From contig CP141142.1 in the NCBI GenBank assembly GCA_035235625.1, forward strand, positions 34,606,995 to 34,670,994: a DNA stretch of 64,000 bases. The letters are read 5' to 3'. The position numbers were made by a program, and so were the translations under genes. Positions 1 to 9,625 of this stretch are shown in pieces (position 1 is the stretch's first letter; the number at the start of each line of letters is the position of its first letter). The notes beneath the pieces were generated by a model, which was given only the letters and a program-made list of their open reading frames with translations, made no database searches and was not told the DNA's origin. This DNA is from Saururus chinensis (lineage: Eukaryota; Streptophyta; Magnoliopsida; Piperales; Saururaceae).

Positions 1-358
1 TAGTTGCGCTTTCATGTTCCCAAAGGTCATCTCCATTACCCCCATCCTATAATTTATGCATGCATTAGTTGTGGCAAGAAAAGGGCGACCTAGAATGATA
101 GGGACGCGCGATCGCGGCCATCCGAGCGACACGGGTCCCACATGATCGAGCGGTGAACCGCACAACACACGTGGGACGTGCGGCAAACGTGCATGTCACG
201 TGTCAAACGCGCAGCGCTGCCGCACGCATCTCGCGCATCGCCGTGACGCGCGCGTCAGGCACACCGACTACGCGGTCGGTCCATTCAGTGCACACCACAT
301 GGCGCGAGCATGTGCGCATGCATTACAGTTTCTTTCGTTCGCTCGCACGCCAATCCCC

Positions 359-367
359 TATAAATAG
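359..367 (+). promoter_or_regulatory. TATA box of the LTR promoter
   Basis: TATAAATAG lies just downstream of the CpG-rich block, as expected for the U3/R boundary of an LTR. Transcription would run rightward. The later CTATATA motifs at about 500 and 728 are weaker and sit in duplicated leader sequence. Confidence 0.5.
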
Positions 368-437
368 CCATTTGCATTCAGTGTTCCGGAGGAGTTTCGG
401 GAGTCATTCTGCGTCCATTTTCTTCCGTTCAAAATAC

Positions 438-960
438 ATTCTTAGCTAAATCGAGGGTGTTCTATGCAATGAAAGCGTCAATTCTTTGAGTTAGCAACCC
501 TATATAGGGGAAACATCCCAGGCCAAGGGGAGGTTATGTCCACCGCCTACGCGCACGAAAAAGGGTAAAATATCTCCGGGTAAGGGGAAATTCTCCCACG
601 TTTTCTCATCTTCCATTCTTCATTTCTTACTCATTTTAAGTCTGATTCGAGTCGTTCAAGAGGCATTCCTAGCTAATTCGAGGGTGATCAACGCAATGGA
701 AACATCTATTCCTCGAGTTGGCAACGCTATATAAGGGAAACGTCCCAAGGGCAAGGGGAGGTTCTGCCCATTGCCTACGGGCACGGAAGGGGAAAAGTGT
801 CTCCGGACAAGGGGAGGTTCTGTCCGCTGCCTACTGGCGCTGTAAGGGTAAAGTGTCTCCGGGTAAGGGGAGGTTCTATCTTCCGTCTACGGACGCAGGA
901 AGGGTAAAGTATTCCGAAGTTACAGGAGGTTCTAGTTGCAGTCTCCAGATCAGAAAGGGC
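438..960 (+). repeat. Duplicated leader and roughly 56-bp tandem repeats inside the LTR
   Basis: The stretch from about 438 recurs at about 664 (offset about 226 bp), with shared landmarks TTCGAGGGTG-like, CTATATA and CAAGGGGAGGTT. Within it a unit of about 56 bp with the core GGGGAGGTTCTG repeats imperfectly at about 755, 812, 868 and 925, with a diverged unit near 520-590. Open reading frames across this stretch in both strands are by-products of the repeat and do not look like protein. Confidence 0.75.
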
Positions 961-1778
961 GGACGCTCTGAGGAAACGAGCAACTCCGAACATCGCCACT
1001 TCCGGAATTGGAGGGGAGTACGCTTTCCTGACCTTCTAGGTAATATGCTTTATATGACTGCACATCTTAATTAGTAATATATTATGATGTGATACATGCT
1101 TATATGTTTCTATTTAATCTACTTTGATTTATTCTGTTGTGATTTGAAATGCTCTCTGCTATGACTTGACATACTTTGATCTGATATGACCAGTATGGTC
1201 GGATAAAATTTGATATGATCTGATAGGATCTGATATGATCCAACATGCTCTGTAGTGTGTTATGCTCTGCTCTATGATAGAGTGGGATGTGTGTTTTGTT
1301 AGTATTCTTCTCACCTATGTGAGATGTGTATTTTCTGATTTATTGGCTTCCATTTAACTCCGATGATTGATAAGATTTCCGTTGGATTCCGAATGAATCA
1401 TTCAGATATAACATATATGTATTTTATCGTATATGATTTTCTGATGTCTGGTAAATGTATTAGCCATTAGGCAGAACTACGTTTGGATCCGATTGTATTG
1501 GATTAACGTCAGAGATGGTATCCAATATGTATGTAGGCAACCAACGATAAAATAAAGTTGGCCCAATCCAAATTAGTTATAAAATTAGGTTTGTTCTGAT
1601 CTACGCACAATGGAACATTAAAGCTCCGCAGTGCACAGATGAACTTTACGACTCTCGCACTCAGAGTCTGCAGCTCTTGGTCAGTCGGTTTTAATTTTTT
1701 CGCTTATTTTATACACTCTGATTGTGTCTTCCGAACTAACCCTCGGTCCGGGTGAGGTTTGCGGGTCGGGGCGTTACA

Positions 1779-3165
1779 GTACAAGGTTATTGTACTAGGA
1801 TAAGTATTTAAGGGTTGTCGAACCTCACGGACGGATGAATTATTACTAAATCTAAAGAGCAATTTGCTTATTGAAAACTAAAACAAACTTAAACTTTAAT
1901 TAAGTAAAGGAAAGAAATCAACTAGTTTAAAAGCAAGAGATTAATTTGATGAAAATTACTTAGGAAATCAAATCCACTATAGAACCATAACAATTTCTTA
2001 ACTCTTAATCTAAATCTAGTGTGAATATGAACAAGTATTCTCAGCTACAAGCTAGAATTACTTCAGAAAGAATCATTAATTAAATTCCATGGCATGAACT
2101 ATCTTCGACAATAGCACGAATTATCTACACTAAACTAGCTATGGGCATGACCCATCTAATCTTAGTATAATTCATCCAAGTCATTAATTATTTAAACATT
2201 AAAACTATTGTATGACCATCTCATCTAAATCACAGAAATTAGAATTGATGAAAATATCAAAACCACATCAATCTATCATCTACAAGACACTATATCAACA
2301 TAGACTTGAATAAACATTAAGAGCTCTTCCATTAAAAAGGAAATCCATATCATACAATTGTCATCATTCACAACTGAGATCTAAATTAAAAAGAAAATAA
2401 ACTGAAACTTATTTATAGCTTCATCAACTCCTAAGTAAAAGAAAAGTCTAGCCTTCCATTATAGAAGAAAGCACTTCAATCTCCATTAAAAGCTTTGAGT
2501 TCTCTTCCATCTTCTTTTTACTTTTTCTCTTCAGAAAATCTACTAGAATTCTCCAATTTCAAGCTAAATATGTTTTTTTATAGGCATAAGATCCATAGGA
2601 AGAAGTCCAATATGAAAAGGATTGAAAATTGGCTAAAACTAGGAAACTGCACGTTATGCCATTTGAACGCCATGCATGCCCGTTCGAACGCTTAAACTGT
2701 ATTTTCTTCAAAATCACGTTATCCTAATCGAATGGTAAGTGACCCTGTTCGAACGGCTACAGTGTTTTTGCAATCTGGACAGTCCATATTCTGTTTATTA
2801 AGCTTTTCTTCATGTCCATATTAATTTCCAACTTGTTTATAACTTCGAAAAAATATTCAAATCACTTTAAAACATGTCAAGACTATTTTTAATTATTTCA
2901 AACATCGTCCAAGTACCTCGATAAGCGCACTTTACCTATAAAATATAAAATATCATCCTTTAGACATGTATAATATAATTAAAATCCCAACTTTGTTCAA
3001 ATACATATCTAAACTATTAATAACTATAAAATTATTAATAATAAACTAAAATACTAATTTCTATCTTAATCTAAATAAATTATAACTAACTCTTAATTAA
3101 CCTAATCTATACTAGCAAATAAGGTAAAAAGGCATATAAAATAGATATATATTTCATGCTCATCA
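1779..3165 (-). mobile_element. LTR (family B), left end displaced by a later LTR insertion
   Basis: This 1.39-kb segment is a direct, highly similar copy of 56365-57776, from ACAAGGTTATTGTACTAGG to the terminal …CATCA at 3165. In minus orientation it begins TGATGAGC. Its other end lies to the left of the LTR that interrupts it and so is outside the window. The bases after 3165 are TCTAC, the expected right TSD. It interrupts the Harbinger ORF1 that resumes at about 3166. No protein is encoded. Confidence 0.75.
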
Positions 3166-4092
3166 TCTACTATTGAAACAAAAGAACTCATTAAACTTCT
3201 GGTTGAGGAGGTGAACAATGGCAATCAATTGGATAATGGAACATTTAGGAAGGAGGTGTTGACAAATAGTGTCCTTCCAAAATTAAATTCAAGATGTAAT
3301 AGTAATAAGACAGAAACCCACCTTAAGAACAAGTTGAGAGTTCTAAAGGAAAGGATAATACCTATTAAGGAGTTGATGACATGCAATTCTGGTTTTGGGT
3401 GGGATAGACATGCACAAAAGATAACTGCTCCAGAAGAAGTATGGCTTGAGTACCTTCAAGTAAGTTTATTTTCTAAATTAAAGTAAATTAGTTATATCAT
3501 ATTATATAATGTGTAACTTATAAATTTATTTGTATAATTTGTTTAGGCTCATCCAGAAGCATCTGAATATCGTCATAAGATAGTGGAAGATTATGAAGAT
3601 TTAATGCTCATATTTGGTAACACCACTGCAGTTGGAGCTGGGGCAACCGCTTTATCATCCAAGGCTGTGGATTCTTTGGAGAGGCCATCTTTATGCACCA
3701 ATTTATATGAGGATGATGATACTTTGCCCCCATTTACACAAGATTATCCACCTGTAGGTGAATCATCCAATCCTGTGCCTCCACCATCTGCCCATGAGCG
3801 CCCACCCTTGGAGAATCAACCACCTTCATCTCGAAGGAGAGGAAATGCTAATTCCACCTATGAGTCAAGAGATTTTATAGCTTATATAACATCTAAATTT
3901 CATATCCTTGTACGATCTCATGAAATAGCTCAAGGCCGGTTTGAGGCCATTGGAGAAATTCCCGACCTCACTTAGGAGTTAAAGTTTTTTGCCTATGAAT
4001 ATTTGAGTACTCCAGCCTTGAGGGAGGTGTTTGTGAGACTTCCACCAAATGAACGCCGAAGATGGTTAGAGCATAAGCTGAGGAGTACATAG
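3166..4092 (+). pseudogene. PIF/Harbinger ORF1, Myb/SANT-like DNA-binding protein, broken
   Basis: The reading frame entered at about 3175 gives a Myb/SANT-like domain of the plant Harbinger ORF1 type. Landmarks are KELIKLLVEEV, then THLKNKLRVLKERI, then SGFGWD, and WLEYLQ|AHPEASEYR joined across an intron at 3460-3546 (GTAAGT…TTTAG). DYEDLMLIFG follows, then an acidic and proline-rich linker. A TAG at 3973-3975 interrupts the frame, but the same frame continues to 4092 with a conserved-looking C-terminus (LPPNERRRWLEHKL). The N-terminus was removed by the LTR insertion ending at 3165. In intact elements this protein works with the transposase by binding element ends and assisting nuclear import. 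Here it is a fossil, about 0.3 kb upstream of its transposase partner. Confidence 0.8.
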
Positions 4093-4431
4093 TAGTTTAT
4101 TTTGGTAGTATAGATCATTTGGAGAACTTATTTAGGTGGGCACGGTAGTTTGTTTTGGTGGTATAAGTTAGTTGATTGGTAATATTTTTTATTTAGATAT
4201 ATAGGCATGATAGTCTTTTTTTATTTAAATTAAAGATGTTTGTTGTTTTATGATGATGATTTAATAAGTGAATGGTTTATTTGAATGGTATGTGAGAATG
4301 ACTTTACATGAATGGTTTTATGGCGATGAGTTTTGTGTCATGGTATGTGAAATTTTGGTTATATGAATATGTTTTTGTGAATTCATTTTTATGGGAAATG
4401 CGTTTATGTGAATGTATTGATTTGATGACTC

Positions 4432-5847
4432 TTGAATTTTGCAATAACAGTGAATATGGAAGAAATATTGGAGGACCCCGTATATATCTCTATGATAACT
4501 ATATTGTTTGCAATTGATGAATCAGATATGCTACATACGTATAGACCTCTCCCACGTCGTTCCATTTCAATAGAAGGTTATCAATACTTGACACGAAAAT
4601 TGGAAGGGAGACTGAATGAATTTCGAGATATGTATAGAATGTATCCTGACTCATTTTTAAAGTTGTGTATGATATTACGCCAAAATGATTTATGTGATAC
4701 TAGGTATGTCACAATAGAAGAAATGGTGGCTAATTTCTTACTAGTTGTAGGACATTATCAACGATATTCAATTTGTCAAGATCATTTGACTAGATCAAAG
4801 TGGACAATCAGTAAGAATTTTAATAAGGTTTTGAATGCACTTTTCTCATATGTGCCACCATTAATGACAAATCCTTCTAGTAGCACACCACAAGTAGTGA
4901 TGTCTGATCCACGGTTCTACCCATATTTTAAGGTTAGAATTTATCTAAATAATTGGTTCATGAAGGTTGGTGTTTATATTTATATGTTATGATAGTTTAC
5001 TTGTCTTTTTATATGACATTTGAGTTATTATGTACATGATTGTATTGGTGCTATTGATGGAACCCACATAAAGGCAACTCCTTATGGGCCTAGCAAGATG
5101 AGTTATCGTAATAGGCATGGTTGGTTATCACAAAATGTATTGGCAGCTTGCAATTTTAATATAGAATTTATATGTCCTTGCGGGATGGGAAGGTTCTGCA
5201 AATGATGCAAGGATATTAAAGGATTCCATAAAGAGAGTTAATGGTCTTCCTACACCATCAGGTATTATAGTGATACATATCTCATATATCATATTTATTT
5301 TTATAGTTTCACATTTATATACATATTAATGGTTATAATTATTTATTAATAGGGAAGTTCTATTTGGTTGATTGCGGCTATCCTAATCGAAAAAATTTTT
5401 AGCACCATATCGTGGAACTCGTTATCACCTCAAAGAATATAGTACACATGCAAGAAGTCGACCACGCAATTCACATGAAGTTTTCAATCATCGGCATGCT
5501 CCTTGAGGAATGTCATTGAACGAATTTTTGGGTGTTTGAAGTCATGCTTTAAGTTTTTTAAAGATCATCCACCCTCTTTTCCTTATGATACTCAAGTGAA
5601 AATGGTTTTTGCATGTTGTGCATTGCATAATTTTCTTCGTAGGGAAAATTGTGAAGATTTGTTTGAAGCCAATAATGAAGATGAAGAGGAAGCACCACGT
5701 AATATTCCAGAAGATGGAGAAGAAGATTTTGATCCAGATAATGATTTGGAGACTCAAGTTGAACAAAGGGCAGCCGCAAATGCATGGCGAGATGAAATAG
5801 CTGGCTGTATGTGGAGTGATGCGATCCACATGACGATGGGTGTATGA
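4432..5847 (+). pseudogene. PIF/Harbinger transposase (DDE_Tnp_4-type), frameshifted
   Basis: The N-terminal half is open from 4432 to about 4932 and runs to SDPRFYPYFK, which ends at a GT splice-donor-like site. The DDE core resumes at about 5026 with HDCIGAIDGTH (first Asp) and KMSYRNRHGW. A frameshift follows near 5170, then GWEGSANDARIL, a probable intron (about 5262-5353), and FYLVDCGYPN (second Asp). A further frameshift in an A/T run near 5398 precedes HLKEYSTHARSRP. The last exon gives RNVIERIFGCLK (the Glu of the triad) and ALHNFLRRENCED, with an acidic tail ending at 5847. All three catalytic residues can still be read, but no single frame or clean splice set joins them. It is same-strand and downstream of ORF1, the normal Harbinger layout. 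I did not find convincing element TIRs. Confidence 0.85.
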
Positions 5848-7323
5848 GTTTGATGTTAAAATTGCACTATGTCATAATTGGACTATATATTATGAATTGG
5901 GGATTTTATTTTTAGTTGTTTAACTATGCATTATAAATTATAGTTATCAATGTACTATGAATTTTTTATTATTTTATTATAGATTAATTATTTATTTTCA
6001 CTTATTTAACTAAAATTTAAGGGATTAATATGTCATATCTTGTGTTTAAATGAGAATTGAATGTTACAAATTATAACGTGTATTTTTGTCATGCATTTTA
6101 AAAACATAGGATTTTGGCATGCATTCTAAAATCAAGCATCTAAAATACAGGATTTTAGCTGATCGGCAACACTACATTTTTGACAGATTTCCAGTTTAGC
6201 TGATCGAACGGCCTTGCAGGGTGATCGAACTGCTACACAACAGTTTTGCTATTTTCAAAATTTATGATCATTTTAATGTTTTACTCCATTTGATGATTCT
6301 AATGGTTATAGGAGGTGTGTTATGATGAAATTAGGCTACTGGAGGTGTAGAATTGATGATGGAAGTTTATGGAATGTGTTTAAGTGTGGTCATGTGGCAT
6401 CATATTATGTTGATATTAAAGTTCCTTGAACTTTTGAATGTTGGAATTCTTATGATTAGAATATATTTCTAGTAAGGATATTATGTGGAAAATGGTGAGA
6501 GGTGTTCTCTTATAATGAGGATGGTGTATGAGTAATGGATGTGATCATGTTGTGGCTTAATATGTGAAAAAATCATGTTTGTGGGAGTAAATGTTTGATT
6601 TCACATAGATGGATTTAAGCTTTATGGTAGATTTTGTTTTGATTTCAGTTAGGAATCATTGTTTTGAATATGTTTAAGCATGTGCAAATTGTCTTATGAG
6701 TTTATGTCAAGCATTGGTCATGTGCTTAGATATGCATAAATACACACACATATGGGGAATCTACTATGAAATTGTAGTTAATTATGCCTTGATTATGATG
6801 CATGAGGGGACTAATTGGGAGCACGTTTCATGTGTTGGAACCCACGTAGGTCTTACTCACGGATGTATCATGTTATCATGCATCATGGATCGGTATTCAT
6901 GGACGAAGTTTTACTGATGTTTAATTGGAATTAATCGATTATATGCAATGGTTGAGATTGTGTGCTAGATTAATCGCTCGGTGAATTAATTAAAACTTGG
7001 TTGGTTCAAAAGTACATGTTTTCGATTTAAGTTCTTGTGTGGAATATGTATACTCCCCGGATTAAGTCTAGTTAAATAGAATTATGTGGGGACGAGTTGT
7101 GTACTTGTCTTGCGGATTGAGATTATTATGGTTGTCTTCTGGACCCTGAGAATCCAGAGTGGTACACCTTGCACACTGGCTACCACGTGTTCTAGGGTTC
7201 CCTGTATGGGAATTTGGGCTCTCCCCACCACAGGAGATGTGGCGATTGCCAAAAAATAATATATGTCATAATTCGTGTAATTATTATCCGGCTCGGCACG
7301 TGTTACATCGCACGTGAACTGAA

Positions 7324-8535
7324 TGTGACGGCCCGCCGTACGGATCTATGAAAACACCGATTCATCCGATGATGATAAATCCAGAGCCGTGATACCAAAC
7401 GGCGTTCCTCCGATGCTCATGGGGCAACAAGAAGCTCAGAAGGCAGGAGTTTTCCCATGATACTCCATACCTATATGTGCGTGCCAAATACCGATAATTT
7501 CTTCGGTAGGTATCCAAAAAATATAGTTCTAGGTATAACCCTAGAACCCTCCAGAAAACACACATATCATATCATAATTTTGATTAAATAAAACATGATA
7601 TATGTAAAGCATTTCTTTTTGAAAACATAAGAAAAGACGTACGATTGAATAAAACGGTCTATAAAAATAAAGCATACAAGCAAAGCATAAGTTAGAGTTT
7701 AAGACTCCCTACCTTAAGGTTGGAGTAGAAAGTTTATGGTTACAGAGAGCTTATACTGAAAATCCAACCCCATCACAGCGTTCGACACAATCAATTTAGT
7801 TAAGAGCGCCTTTGAAGCTGCTTGAATCGGACTTAAAACGGCTCGGAATAGAGGGTTAGAAGTTTTGACTGGAGGTGAAAGTGAATAGTAATAGTGGAAA
7901 TTGGAGAATATAAATAGGAGATGGGAAGAGGTTGTCGCATGATGCGTGTCTGCCATGCATTGCACGGCGACATTGCACTCCACGCGGTACCACGGAACCC
8001 GACACGCGGGTTTTGCGTGTCACGCGGACCCGGGGCCACATGTGGCCCGCGTTGCTGGCCACGCAAAATCGCACGTCGTGCGGTCCACCGCGCGGAGTGG
8101 ACCCACGGACCCGCCACGCGGGGCAAACCACGTGATGCCACGTCATGCATCACGCGGTCAAAACGCGGCTGATGCAATGCTTGCGTCAGCCCGTAATAAA
8201 ATATTATTATATTTTTTTCTCAAAACTTTAAATTACTTTAACTTTTTACCTATACATCGGAATTGTATGTTCTTGGTACCGATGGACTTGTATCGACGAG
8301 CCCTTCGAAATAAGACTACTCAAGGACAAGTTTTATTGTAGTTTTATCGTGGGCCTGCTTATGATGCGTGCTTCCACGGTCACTACATACGGCCACCACC
8401 TCCGATTCTAAGTACTTCAAAAACCTTTATGTTCGGTTTTTATAGTTCTACAACATTTATTTAGGTTCAACATTCAAAATAATGTTCTAATAAAAATTCC
8501 AATAGTATAACTTACCTAATATCTGGGTTGTCACA
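7324..8535 (-). mobile_element. LTR in minus orientation, probably solo, nested
   Basis: The termini are TGTGACGGCCC… and …GGGTTGTCACA. Read on the minus strand it starts TGTGACAACCC, a common plant gypsy-type LTR start. A CpG-rich block at about 7925-8170 precedes, on the minus strand, the TATA-like CTATTTATA at about 7907-7917. No internal region or primer site flanks it. The flanking pentamers (CTGAA left, TGAGA right) do not match, so either the TSD has decayed or the ends recombined. Several overlapping open frames in the CpG-rich block are compositional. Confidence 0.6.
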
Positions 8536-8839
8536 TGAGATGTCCCTAGGCGAACACCCCTGCTCTAGATTCTCTCTGTGAAAATGAGACACCCTTGGCC
8601 AGGATAGTCTAGGGTGAGAAACTTTAGGGGTTGATAACCCCAACCCTCTTACATTTCCTGTGTGGAAATTCGACTGCGTCTCACCTTCGTGGCCTTTGAC
8701 CGTCTCCTACCTATGTGGCAATACTTGTGTTTACTCCTTGATGGAGGCATTCACCATTTATATTGATGCATATTTATTATGAATGCTATGCAGGTTGTGT
8801 ATCATGTGTTTGACACGTTTATCGTGCAAGGTGAATGAG

Positions 8840-9045
8840 GTTGATGTGATATGAATGCATGATCAGAAATGGTGTGATTGAGACACTAATATGCAGGTTT
8901 ATGTGATATGAATGCATGATCAGAAATGGTGTAATTGAGACACTGTTATGCAGGTTTATGTGATATGAATGCATGATTAGAAAGTGTGTGAATGTGACAC
9001 TATTATGCAGGTTTATGTGATATGAATGCATGATCAGAAAGTGGT
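8840..9045 (+). repeat. 57-bp tandem repeat, about 3.6 copies
   Basis: The unit contains GATATGAATGCATGATCAGAAA and recurs at about 8848, 8905, 8962 and 9018 with few changes. It lies in the probable LTR at 6087-9625. Confidence 0.85.
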
Positions 9046-9625
9046 ATAACATGTTAATTTTAGATATTTGTTGCTACATTGCCATGTCATCGTGTTTTCT
9101 AATTATTATAGTTGTATTCAAACCATTATTGAGTTTTTATACTCACCCCACTTTCTTTGTTTTGTTTTGGGGCTGCATAGTGTGACATACAGTCGGACAT
9201 GATCCTCTTTATGAGGAGAGGTCGGGGAGAGCTTGGGAGTAGGAGTGGAGGCCCCTAGATCTTGCATGTTTTAATGATTATTTTGTTTTTATGTTAGAAC
9301 TTTGTGGAGTGGTTCATGTTCCAGACTTGTGATATATTATATCTTTAGTGTTGTTTAAGACCTTGTTTGAGCCAAGTGTGTCGGCTATGTATTATTAGTA
9401 TGTGGGTTTGAGATTTGTGGTTTAATTTATAGTTTAAGTAACTCTTTTGGTTCAACCTATTTACTTTTGCTCAAAGTAGTATGTTACTCTGTTAATTAGA
9501 CCGCCCATGTTAAGGGCATAAGTCTTCCGCTATTTCTTTAACCGTTTTCAATACCGTCGCCCCCGTGCATTGGACCGGCCCTTGTACTGGGTTCAGCTTG
9601 GGTCGGGCACTATCGGGGCATGACA

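Larger units (their letters stand above)
1..1778 (+). mobile_element. Right part of an LTR retrotransposon LTR (start outside window)
   Basis: The segment ends in GGGGCGTTACA, a usual plant LTR 3' terminus (…CA). The next base begins a sequence that is continuous in another copy of the invaded repeat (see 56365-57776), so 1778/1779 is an insertion junction. In that other copy the bases GTACA occur at the insertion point, so GTACA (1779-1783) is the likely target-site duplication (TSD). The matching left TSD is outside the window. The segment has a CpG-rich block (about 100-310), a TATA box, and then duplicated leader-like sequence. No primer-binding site follows the end, which fits a solo LTR. 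No coding region is recognised. The LTR assignment is firm from the junction; the family is not known. Confidence 0.7.
6087..9625 (+). mobile_element. Probable LTR with a nested smaller LTR
   Basis: The segment begins TGTCATGC and ends GCATGACA, a perfect 8-bp terminal inverted repeat of the LTR type. Immediately after 9625 the sequence resembles a decayed tRNA-Met primer-binding site and leader (GGAGCTAGGTT), so this may be a 5' LTR with a remnant of internal region. The interior carries the 1.2-kb LTR at 7324-8535 and a 57-bp tandem array. The TSD is not clean: TATTA follows the right end, and TATTT lies near the left end. TATTA followed by TG also occurs at 6403 and 6479, so those are alternative left ends. 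The right end is much better supported than the left. Confidence 0.45.

Noticed and set aside
153..449. Open frame of 98 codons in the CpG-rich LTR block
   Set aside because: Overlaps the LTR promoter, has no domain, and has Arg/Thr/Ser-rich composition typical of GC-rich non-coding DNA.
7324..7328. TSD for the 7324-8535 LTR
   Set aside because: I compared CTGAA on the left with TGAGA on the right. They do not match, so no TSD is claimed.
7833..8341. Five overlapping open frames on both strands
   Set aside because: They overlap each other in several frames within a CpG-rich LTR block. None has a conserved motif.
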